DNA of 6,236 nucleotides from an uncultured Clostridia bacterium (GTDB lineage Bacteria; Bacillota; Clostridia; Christensenellales; CAG-138): assembly GCA_946183765.1 (NCBI GenBank), contig CAMHDC010000086.1:1-6236 (forward strand). The letters run 5' to 3'. The position numbers and the translations under genes were made by a program. The notes beneath the pieces were generated by a model. That model saw only the letters and a program-made list of their open reading frames with translations. It had not been told where the DNA came from and made no database searches. Of this stretch, positions 1 to 4,144 are shown one piece after another (the stretch's first letter is position 1; every line of letters starts with the position of its first letter).

Positions 1-551
1 ACGCCACCTGGTGGATCCGGCAGGCCATCACCCGCGCCATCGCGGACCAGGCCCGGACCATCCGCATCCCGGTCCATATGGTGGAGACCATCAACAAGCT
101 CATCCGGGTCAACCGGCAGCTGGTCCAGGAGTACGGCCGTGACCCCCGTCCCGACGAGATCGCCAAGGAGATGGGCATCTCCGAGGAGAAGGTCCGGGAG
201 ATTTTGAAGATCGCTCAGGAGCCCGTGTCTCTCGAAACTCCCATCGGTGAGGAAGACGACTCCCACCTGGGCGATTTCATCCCCGACGACGATGCGCCCG
301 CCCCCGCAGAGGCCGTGGCCAGCACCCTGTTGAAGGAGCAGCTCATGGAGGTCCTGGCCAGTCTCACGCCCCGGGAAGCCCGGGTGCTTCGGCTCCGCTA
401 CGGCCTGGACGACGGCAAGGCCCGCACCCTCGAAGAGGTGGGCCGGGAGTTCAACGTGACCCGTGAGCGCATCCGCCAGATTGAAGCCAAGGCCCTACGG
501 AAGCTCCGCCATCCCTCCCGCAGCAAGAAGCTGAAGGACTTCCTGGAATAA
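1..551 (+). CDS. rpoD: RNA polymerase primary sigma factor RpoD/SigA, C-terminal part (5' end outside window)
   Basis: Primary (housekeeping) sigma factor, which directs RNA polymerase to -35/-10 promoters. The reading frame is open from base 3 to the TAA at 549-551, giving 182 visible residues; the N-terminal half lies upstream of the window. The first residues, ATWWIRQAITRAIADQARTI, are the conserved region 2.3/2.4 that melts and recognises the -10 element. They are followed by IRIPVHMVETINKL and region 3, which contains RDPRPDEIAKEMGISEEKV. A TPREARVLRLRYGLDDG segment leads into region 4.2, TLEEVGREFNVTRERIRQIE, the helix-turn-helix that contacts the -35 element, and the protein ends KLRHPSRSKKLKDFLE. 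An internal ATG at base 78 is not the real start, because conserved region 2 continues upstream of it. A terminator follows 17 bases after the stop, so this is the last gene of its transcript. The full set of region 2.4-4.2 motifs argues for the primary sigma rather than an alternative one. Confidence 0.97.
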   Translation, partial: ATWWIRQAITRAIADQARTIRIPVHMVETINKLIRVNRQLVQEYGRDPRPDEIAKEMGISEEKVREILKIAQEPVSLETPIGEEDDSHLGDFIPDDDAPAPAEAVASTLLKEQLMEVLASLTPREARVLRLRYGLDDGKARTLEEVGREFNVTRERIRQIEAKALRKLRHPSRSKKLKDFLE

Positions 552-568
552 TTCCATAATAAATCAAA

Positions 569-591
569 CCCCCGGAAAACCGGGGGCTTTT
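569..591 (+). terminator. Rho-independent terminator of rpoD, probably shared with the convergent gene
   Basis: A perfect 7-bp GC stem, CCCCCGG at 569-575 and CCGGGGG at 580-586, closes an AAAA loop and is followed by CTTTT (587-591). On the minus strand the same hairpin is followed by a T-rich stretch (TTTGATTTATT), so it can also end the convergent membrane-protein transcript, whose stop is at 615. Confidence 0.93.
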
Positions 592-614
592 CGTTACATG
601 AAGGGAATTCTGCC

Positions 615-1283
615 TTACTTGGCCGATTTCCGGGCGTGGAGCAGGAAGAAAAGGACCATCAGCGCCTCGCCGATCATGCCGATGAGGAAAATGAGGTCGA
701 TGTTTCCCGTGGCGGGACCGAGAGCCGAGAAAGCGAACATAAACAGACCGCTGAAAAACAGGAACGGTCCCTTCTTCTTGATCATGAGCCAGATACCGGC
801 GAGGATCAGGGGAACCACCATGGCCACAGAGAGGGTGGAAAGGTAGCTGTCCGCCCACTTAGGCGTGGCATCGGAACCGGTGCAGCGCACAAAGCCGGCA
901 AAATCCACCACGTTCAGCTTGGTCATGAGCCCGGCGACGGCGCCCAGGGCCATGAGCACGGCAGCCGCGATCCAGAATCCCCTTACGACCTTATCCTTGC
1001 ATCCGAGGGCGTATACGGAGATCATGAGCAGCAGCGGCATACATACCCCGTGGAACAAATACCGCCCCATGGAAAGCGCCTTCAGCAGCCCGTCCGGCAG
1101 CCAGCGCCCCAGCAGGATCACCGCCCCGTCGAACAGCAGCCCCGCCGTCACAAGCGCCATGCACAGGATCATGGGCTTTTTCGTCCGCTTATATTCCCGC
1201 CATAGGCACGCCAACACTATCGCTTCGATAAGCAGCAGCGCCCCCACCACCAAAGGCCCGTTTCCGATCAGAAAATCGCGCAT
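615..1283 (-). CDS. Multi-pass integral membrane protein of unknown function (222 aa)
   Basis: I do not recognise a family. The 222-residue protein is very hydrophobic, with about seven likely membrane segments near residues 9-28, 38-58, 70-92, 103-122, 147-167, 172-190 and 195-216. Positively charged stretches lie between them (REYKRTKK at 29-36, IKKKG at 168-172) and at the C-terminus (HARKSAK). Segment 3 holds GRYLFHGVCMPLLL, an Arg/His-containing motif unusual inside a membrane. The loop around residues 121-146 carries a single Cys (RCTGSD). The ATG at 1283 is chosen because AAGGAGA lies 7 bases upstream and a near-consensus promoter sits just before that. The frame stays open back to 1511, but that extension runs through the promoter and through non-coding repeats and has no membrane-like composition. 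The gene is a single-gene unit convergent with rpoD. It could be a small transporter, sensor or enzyme; the sequence does not decide. Confidence 0.85.
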   Translation of the reverse strand: MRDFLIGNGPLVVGALLLIEAIVLACLWREYKRTKKPMILCMALVTAGLLFDGAVILLGRWLPDGLLKALSMGRYLFHGVCMPLLLMISVYALGCKDKVVRGFWIAAAVLMALGAVAGLMTKLNVVDFAGFVRCTGSDATPKWADSYLSTLSVAMVVPLILAGIWLMIKKKGPFLFFSGLFMFAFSALGPATGNIDLIFLIGMIGEALMVLFFLLHARKSAK

Positions 1284-1290
1284 ATCTTTC

Positions 1291-1297
1291 TCTCCTT
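1291..1297 (-). promoter_or_regulatory. Ribosome binding site that fixes the start of the membrane protein
   Basis: On the minus strand AAGGAGA lies 7 bases before the ATG at 1283. This decides the start against the longer open frame that reaches 1511. Confidence 0.85.
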
Positions 1298-1317
1298 GCA
1301 ACAGAAATACTATTGCG

Positions 1318-1346
1318 ATTGTATCGAAAGGCAGGAGAACTGTCAA
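1318..1346 (-). promoter_or_regulatory. Sigma-A promoter of the membrane-protein gene
   Basis: Minus-strand -35 TTGACA (1341-1346, perfect consensus), a 17-bp spacer, and -10 TACAAT (1318-1323, one mismatch). Transcription should start near 1311, giving a leader of about 28 bases. This predicts a strongly and probably constitutively transcribed gene. Confidence 0.9.
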
Positions 1347-1355
1347 GGCGAGGAA

Positions 1356-1407
1356 GGGGCGACAGGAATTGCTACCTTTGCCGCAGAAAAAGTGGCGACG
1401 GGATTTG
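1356..1407. repeat. Composite repeat unit 1 (tRNA-Pro tail-like copies A and B)
   Basis: About 52 bp with a GGGGCGACAGGAATTG-type segment at 1356-1371 (copy A) and GTGGCGACGGGATTTG at 1392-1407 (copy B), joined by TACCTTTGCCGCAGAAAAA. Both segments resemble the end of the nearby tRNA-Pro gene (1604-1619 on the plus strand). The unit recurs 80 bp downstream at 1436-1485. The block lies outside any credible gene, just beyond the -35 box of the membrane-protein gene. Confidence 0.75.
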
Positions 1408-1435
1408 TCGCGCCTGCGGGCTTGGAGAGAGTGTC

Positions 1436-1485
1436 GGAGCGACAGAATTTTACCCGTGCCGCTAAAAATGGGGCGACGGGATTTG
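1436..1485. repeat. Composite repeat unit 2 (tRNA-Pro tail-like copies C and D)
   Basis: A diverged direct repeat of 1356-1407. It has GGAGCGACAGAATTT at 1436-1450 (copy C), then TACCCGTGCCGCTAAAAAT, then GGGGCGACGGGATTTG at 1470-1485 (copy D). Copy D is identical over 16 bases to the plus-strand end of tRNA-Pro at 1604-1619. The 28 bp between the two units (1408-1435) are not repeated. Confidence 0.78.
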
Positions 1486-1500
1486 CGGCCCATGCCCAAC

Positions 1501-1525
1501 AAAAAGGCCACACCGTGGCCTTTTT
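1501..1525. terminator. Perfect bidirectional terminator-like hairpin
   Basis: An 11-bp perfect stem with a 3-base loop, A-tract on one side and T-tract on the other, so it reads as a Rho-independent terminator on both strands. On the minus strand it would be a second stop behind the tRNA-Pro terminator and would shield the membrane-protein promoter from tRNA read-through. It is the core of the 1470-1553 palindrome. Confidence 0.75.
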
Positions 1526-1534
1526 AAGTTGGGC

Positions 1535-1553
1535 TTCAAATCCCATCGCCCCC
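1535..1553 (+). repeat. Inverted partial copy of the tRNA-Pro 3' end (copy E)
   Basis: Read on the plus strand, TTCAAATCCCATCGCCCC matches the T-loop, T-stem and acceptor end of tRNA-Pro (TTCAAATCCCGTCGCCCC on the minus strand) with one mismatch, but in the opposite orientation. With a one-base insertion the match extends back through a TTGGG T-stem strand. There is no D-arm or anticodon arm, so this is a fragment and not a tRNA gene. Confidence 0.8.
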
Positions 1554-1561
1554 TTAGTGAT

Positions 1562-1598
1562 AAGAAAAAGGACCATCCGGAAGGATGATCCTTTTTCT
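1562..1598 (-). terminator. Rho-independent terminator after tRNA-Pro
   Basis: The minus-strand transcript has a 17-bp stem with one G-U pair. AAGAAAAAGGATCATCC, whose first A is the last base of the encoded CCA, pairs with GGATGGTCCTTTTTCTT around a TTCC loop. The T-rich 3' arm provides the U-tract. It ends the tRNA-Thr-tRNA-Pro transcript. Confidence 0.88.
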
Positions 1599-1675
1599 TG
1601 GTCGGGGCGACGGGATTTGAACCCACGACCTTTTGGTCCCGAACCAAACGCGCTACCAAACTGCGCTACGCCCCG
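1599..1675 (-). tRNA. tRNA-Pro (anticodon CGG)
   Basis: A complete 77-base cloverleaf including an encoded CCA. The acceptor CGGGGCG pairs perfectly with CGCCCCG; the D-stem is GCGC/GCGC; the anticodon stem TTTGG/CCAAA closes the loop TTCGGGA, giving anticodon CGG, which reads codon CCG. The variable loop is AGGTC and the T-arm is GTGGG-TTCAAAT-CCCGT, with two G-U pairs at its outer end. The discriminator is A. G at position 37 and the CGGGG start are usual for bacterial tRNA-Pro. It lies 38 bp downstream of tRNA-Thr on the same strand. Confidence 0.97.
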
Positions 1676-1711
1676 AAAAAAAGGGGCTAAGGCCGACCTT
1701 AGACCCTTTTT
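1676..1711 (-). terminator. Terminator-like hairpin between the two tRNA genes
   Basis: On the minus strand AAAAAGGGTCTAAGG pairs with CCTTAGCCCCTTTTT around a TCGG loop, with one mismatch inside, and is followed by further T residues that directly touch the first base of tRNA-Pro (1675). It has the form of an intrinsic terminator, but no promoter fits between it and tRNA-Pro. It must therefore act partially, as an attenuator, or as a processing structure. Confidence 0.75.
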
Positions 1712-1713
1712 CA

Positions 1714-1789
1714 TGGAGCCAAATGTCAGACTCGAACTGACGACCTGCGCATTACGAATGCGCTGCTCTACCGACTGAGCTAATTTGGC
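1714..1789 (-). tRNA. tRNA-Thr (anticodon CGT)
   Basis: A complete 76-base cloverleaf with encoded CCA. The acceptor is GCCAAAT/ATTTGGC, the D-stem GCTC/GAGC, and the anticodon stem GCGCA/TGCGC closes TTCGTAA, giving anticodon CGT, which reads ACG. The variable loop is AGGTC, the T-arm GTCAG-TTCGAGT-CTGAC, and the discriminator T. It is the first gene of the tRNA unit. The leader just upstream can form a small GCTTC-GTAA-GAAGC hairpin (1792-1805). Confidence 0.97.
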
Positions 1790-1811
1790 ACGCTTCTTAC
1801 GAAGCCTGCTT

Positions 1812-1840
1812 ATCATAGCAAATCGCAGGGGAAAAGTCAA
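1812..1840 (-). promoter_or_regulatory. Sigma-A promoter of the tRNA-Thr-tRNA-Pro unit
   Basis: Minus-strand -35 TTGACT (1835-1840), 17-bp spacer, -10 TATGAT (1812-1817). The start site would be near 1805, about 16 bases before the mature tRNA-Thr. It is the only convincing promoter for both tRNAs. Confidence 0.9.
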
Positions 1841-1854
1841 GATGTTTCATGGAA

Positions 1855-1884
1855 TAAAAAGAGACCGCCGATCTCTCGGCGGCC
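1855..1884 (-). terminator. Rho-independent terminator of the peptidoglycan-binding gene
   Basis: On the minus strand GGCCGCCGA pairs with TCGGCGGTC around a GAGA loop (one G-U pair), followed by TCTTTTTATT. It lies 16 bases after the stop at 1901 and 15 bases before the tRNA promoter, insulating the two units. Confidence 0.9.
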
Positions 1885-1900
1885 TTTGCCTTTCTTGAAC

Positions 1901-2674
1901 TCAATATCCCAGCAGCAGCTGCAGCGTCTTGGTGCCGGCCTGGCCGTCCACGGTCAGATTGTTGGCCTTCTGGAAAGCTTTCACAGCGGCCACGGTGTCC
2001 GTGCCGCAATAGCCGGTGGCCTTGCCCTTCAGATACCCCTTCTTGATCAGGGCTTCCTGGATGGTCTTGATGATGTCCAGCTTGTCCTTTTCCTTCATGG
2101 TGTAAGCGGTGGCCTTGTCGGACATGAGCTTGTCGTAGGTTTCCTTATCGCACTTGCCGGTCTGCTTGAGACTGTTGCGCTCCTGGAACTTAGTGATGGC
2201 TTTGGAGCACATGGAGCCGTAGGTGGTGGTCACGACGCCCTTGCCCTCGGCGTCCTTCTCAGGGTAGGGGAGATAGTGGAGATCCACCAATCGCTGCTGC
2301 ACCTTTTTGACGGTCTCACCGTCGTTGGTGCCGCCGACTTCCAGGGTCTTGAAGTCGCCGGTGGTGGCCGGGGTCTCGGCGGGCGTGGCTTCCGGGGCGT
2401 CGGTGGAAGTGATATCCGGCGTGGCCGTGGGGGCGGCGGTGGGCTTCAGGGTGGCTGCAGCGGTGGCAGTAGCCGTGGGATCGGCAGTGGCGGCCGTGGC
2501 CCTGTTCTTGGCGCAGGAGCCGGTGAAGGCCAAGATCAGGATGGCGGCGATCAGGATGATGGCGGCCGCCGCGAACAGCAGCAGCGTCATGAGCCGCACC
2601 CGATACGCAGCCCCTCCCAGGCGCAGCTTAATGTATTTGTCCATCAAGGAAGTCTTTTCGTTTTCTTCGTTCAT
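1901..2674 (-). CDS. Membrane-anchored protein with two peptidoglycan-binding domains (257 aa)
   Basis: Probably a cell-wall-binding protein tethered to the outer face of the membrane. Residues 1-28 are hydrophilic and basic near the membrane (KYIKLRLGGAAYRVR), and 29-52 form one hydrophobic segment, so the N-terminus is predicted to be inside. Residues 59-106 are a low-complexity Thr/Ala/Pro spacer, typical of a flexible wall-spanning linker. Two PG_binding_1-type repeats follow. Repeat 1 (about 108-185) contains VKKVQQRLVDLHYL, YGSMCSKAITKFQERNSL and DKETYDKL. Repeat 2 (about 197-256) contains IIKTIQEALIKKGYLKG, DTVAAVKAFQKANNL and DGQAGTKTLQLL. No hydrolase or transpeptidase domain is present, so I infer a binding or scaffolding role. 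The ATG at 2674 is preceded by AGGGAGG; an upstream extension to 2782 would run through the promoter. It is a single-gene unit with its own promoter and terminator. Cysteines at 54, 156, 175 and 223 might allow disulphides, which is speculative. Confidence 0.9.
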   Translation of the reverse strand: MNEENEKTSLMDKYIKLRLGGAAYRVRLMTLLLFAAAAIILIAAILILAFTGSCAKNRATAATADPTATATAAATLKPTAAPTATPDITSTDAPEATPAETPATTGDFKTLEVGGTNDGETVKKVQQRLVDLHYLPYPEKDAEGKGVVTTTYGSMCSKAITKFQERNSLKQTGKCDKETYDKLMSDKATAYTMKEKDKLDIIKTIQEALIKKGYLKGKATGYCGTDTVAAVKAFQKANNLTVDGQAGTKTLQLLLGY

Positions 2675-2683
2675 TATCGTTTC

Positions 2684-2690
2684 CCTCCCT
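2684..2690 (-). promoter_or_regulatory. Ribosome binding site that fixes the start of the peptidoglycan-binding protein
   Basis: Minus-strand AGGGAGG ends 9 bases before the ATG at 2674 and lies downstream of the predicted transcription start. This excludes the longer frame beginning at 2782. Confidence 0.8.
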
Positions 2691-2718
2691 TTATGTGTTG
2701 TGTGATCCGTACAATATG

Positions 2719-2748
2719 ATTGTATACATTTACGTATATATTTTTCAA
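2719..2748 (-). promoter_or_regulatory. Probable promoter of the peptidoglycan-binding gene
   Basis: Minus-strand -35 TTGAAA (2743-2748), 18-bp AT-rich spacer, -10 TACAAT (2719-2724). Reading -10 as TATACA instead gives a 16-bp spacer. The expected leader is about 38 bases. The -10 box is half of an inverted repeat TACAAT-CAT-ATTGTA (2710-2724), a possible operator. Confidence 0.72.
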
Positions 2749-2754
2749 CAAATG

Positions 2755-2773
2755 TATGAACAGAATATGAACA
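2755..2773 (-). promoter_or_regulatory. Candidate response-regulator site: two direct TGTTCATA repeats 11 bp apart
   Basis: On the minus strand TGTTCATA-TTC-TGTTCATA, two identical 8-mers with an 11-bp period, lies 6 bp upstream of the -35 box. Tandem half-sites one helical turn apart are the known pattern for OmpR-family regulators (PhoB, PhoP, WalR). The TGTTCA-N5-TGTTCA layout differs from the WalR consensus TGTWAH-N5-TGTWAH at one position per half-site. Which regulator binds, if any, is inference. Confidence 0.45.
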
Positions 2774-2870
2774 ATAAACCAAAAAAGGAGGATTTTGCTA
2801 TTTATTTACAATTCGTCGGGAAAAAACCACTCATCCTGCGGGAGGGGGGCAATGGGAAGAAATGGGATAG
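2774..2870. other. Intergenic stretch with no recognisable gene
   Basis: AT-rich at first, then purine-rich with a G run near 2840-2850. An AAGGAGG ribosome-binding-like sequence sits at 2785-2791 on the plus strand, but no suitably spaced start codon or convincing reading frame follows. I see no RNA gene or promoter here. Confidence 0.5.
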
Positions 2871-2900
2871 AAAAAAGCTCCGGCCGTTAAAAGCCGGAGC
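2871..2900 (-). terminator. Rho-independent terminator of the arginine/ornithine operon
   Basis: On the minus strand a perfect 8-bp stem, GCTCCGGC/GCCGGAGC, closes an 8-base loop and is followed by TTTTTT (2871-2876). It lies 26 bases after the rocD stop and marks the operon's end. Confidence 0.95.
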
Positions 2901-2926
2901 CTGGATTTGGTGCGTGTATTTAAAGA

Positions 2927-4123
2927 TTATTCTTTGGTGAGCGCTTTCGTGATGCGGGCGAGTGCTTCGTCCAGCTCCTCGTAGGTGACGGGGATGGGCG
3001 GTGCAAAACGGATGGTGTGATCGTGGGTCTCCTTGCAGAGAACGCCCTCGTGGATGCAGGCCTTTACATAGTCGAAGGCGTCGCCGTAGAACTCCACGCC
3101 GATCAGCAGGCCGCGGCCGCGGACTTCCTTGATCTCCGGATTGTGGATCTTCTTCAGGCCGTCCATGAAGTATTTGCCCTTCTCGCGGGCCAGCCGGGGA
3201 TAATCGTCCCGCTGCAGGATCTCCAAAGCCTTGACGCCGCAGGCGCAGGCCAGGGGGTTGCCGCCGAAGGTGGAGCCGTGGGAGCCGGGAGTGTAGAGAC
3301 CCAGGATGTCCTCGTTGGCCGCGATGGCGGAGAGGGGCATAACGCCGCCGCCTAACGCCTTGCCCATGATGTAGATGTCGGGGATAACGTTCTCATGCCA
3401 GCAGGCGAACATGTCGCCGGTGCGGGCAAAGCCGGTCTGGACTTCGTCGGCCAGGAACAGCACATTGTTCTCCGTGCAGATTTGGCGGACCTCCGTGAGC
3501 CACCCTTCCGGCGGAACGATGATGCCCGCTTCGCCCTGGATGGGCTCGGCCAGGAAGGCGACGGTGTTCGGCGTGATGGCGTCCCGCAGGGCCTGGGCGT
3601 CGCCGTAGGGGATGGTCTTGAACCCGGGGCAGTAGGGCCCGTAGTTGTCCTTGGCCAAAGGATCGGTGGAGAAGCTGATGATGGCGATGGTGCGGCCGTG
3701 GAAGTTGTTGGCGCAGGTGATGATCTCCTGCTTGCCGTTCTCCACGCCCTTCACCTTGACGCCCCAGAGACGGGCAGTCTTCAGCGCGGTCTCCACCGCC
3801 TCGGCGCCGGTGTTCATGGGCAGGACCATGTCCTTGCCCGTGAGCTTCGTCAGGCTCTCATAGAAATCGCCCAAATTCTCGCAATGGAACGCACGGCTGG
3901 TCAGCGTGCACTTGTCCAGCTGCGCCTTGGCGGCCGCCACGATCTCCGGATGGCGGTGGCCGAAGTTGTGGGCAGAGTAGGCAGACAGCATGTCGAAGTA
4001 CTGGCGGCCTTCCGGATCGGTGACCACGGCGCCTTCGGCCTTTACGATGACGACGGGTTTGGGCGCATAGTTATGGGCGCCGTACTTGTTGGTTTTTTCG
4101 ATGATCTCTTTTGAAGTATGCAT
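2927..4123 (-). CDS. rocD: Ornithine aminotransferase (398 aa)
   Basis: A PLP-dependent class-III aminotransferase that moves the delta-amino group of ornithine to 2-oxoglutarate, giving glutamate semialdehyde (in equilibrium with P5C) and glutamate, in the cytoplasm. The length, about 400 residues, is normal for RocD. Visible family features: an N-terminal NKYGAHNYAP motif; the cofactor-phosphate loop NTGAEAVETALK (104-115); NNFHGRT (139-145), where F141 stacks on PLP; LFLADEVQTG (222-231) with D226 holding the pyridine nitrogen; the Schiff-base lysine K255 in IMGKALGGGVMP; and GSTFGGNPLACA (283-294). R372 in IRFAPP matches the substrate carboxylate-binding arginine. NKYGAHNY and the overall resemblance favour RocD over acetylornithine aminotransferase (ArgD). 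The ATG at 4123 follows TAGGAGAG, and the gap to the upstream pruA stop is only 21 bases, so the two are cotranscribed. It is the last gene before the operon terminator. Confidence 0.95.
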   Translation of the reverse strand: MHTSKEIIEKTNKYGAHNYAPKPVVIVKAEGAVVTDPEGRQYFDMLSAYSAHNFGHRHPEIVAAAKAQLDKCTLTSRAFHCENLGDFYESLTKLTGKDMVLPMNTGAEAVETALKTARLWGVKVKGVENGKQEIITCANNFHGRTIAIISFSTDPLAKDNYGPYCPGFKTIPYGDAQALRDAITPNTVAFLAEPIQGEAGIIVPPEGWLTEVRQICTENNVLFLADEVQTGFARTGDMFACWHENVIPDIYIMGKALGGGVMPLSAIAANEDILGLYTPGSHGSTFGGNPLACACGVKALEILQRDDYPRLAREKGKYFMDGLKKIHNPEIKEVRGRGLLIGVEFYGDAFDYVKACIHEGVLCKETHDHTIRFAPPIPVTYEELDEALARITKALTKE

Positions 4124-4144
4124 GGCTCTCTCCTAATATCTATA

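Larger units (their letters stand above)
1470..1553. repeat. Long imperfect palindrome with a terminator-like core and tRNA-tail ends
   Basis: The left arm is 1470-1511 and the right arm 1515-1553. From outside in, the arms pair GGGGCGACGGGATTTG with an inverted GGGGCGATGGGATTTG (complement of 1538-1553), then GCCCAAC (1494-1500) with GTTGGGC (1528-1534), then AAAAAGGCCAC (1501-1511) with GTGGCCTTTTT (1515-1525) around an ACC loop. There are small bulges at 1486-1493 and 1526-1527. A folded transcript or cruciform would be an 84-bp hairpin. Confidence 0.85.

Noticed and set aside
1284..1511. N-terminal extension of the membrane protein to 298 aa
   Set aside because: It would be translated through the near-consensus promoter and the tRNA-tail repeats. 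A good ribosome binding site and start exist at 1283.
1356..1553. CRISPR array suggested by spaced repeats
   Set aside because: Repeat spacing is irregular, copies are degenerate, one is inverted, the spacers are themselves repeated, and no cas gene is present. The repeats match the adjacent tRNA tail.
1535..1675. Integrated element bounded by att sites at tRNA-Pro
   Set aside because: No integrase or cargo lies between the tail copies, which are under 70 bp apart. At most they could be empty scars, so no mobile element is annotated.
1343..1840. 165-aa minus-strand open frame, and a plus-strand frame 1296-1778, across the tRNA region
   Set aside because: Both run straight through two complete tRNA genes, their promoter and terminators. 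The apparent repeated peptide (NPVA-type) is only the translation of tRNA-tail copies.
2695..2940. 81-aa plus-strand open frame and an AAGGAGG-like site at 2785-2791
   Set aside because: The frame crosses the promoter of the opposite gene and the operon terminator and has low-complexity composition. The ribosome-binding-like site is followed only by a TTG 3 bases away and a 31-codon frame with no support.
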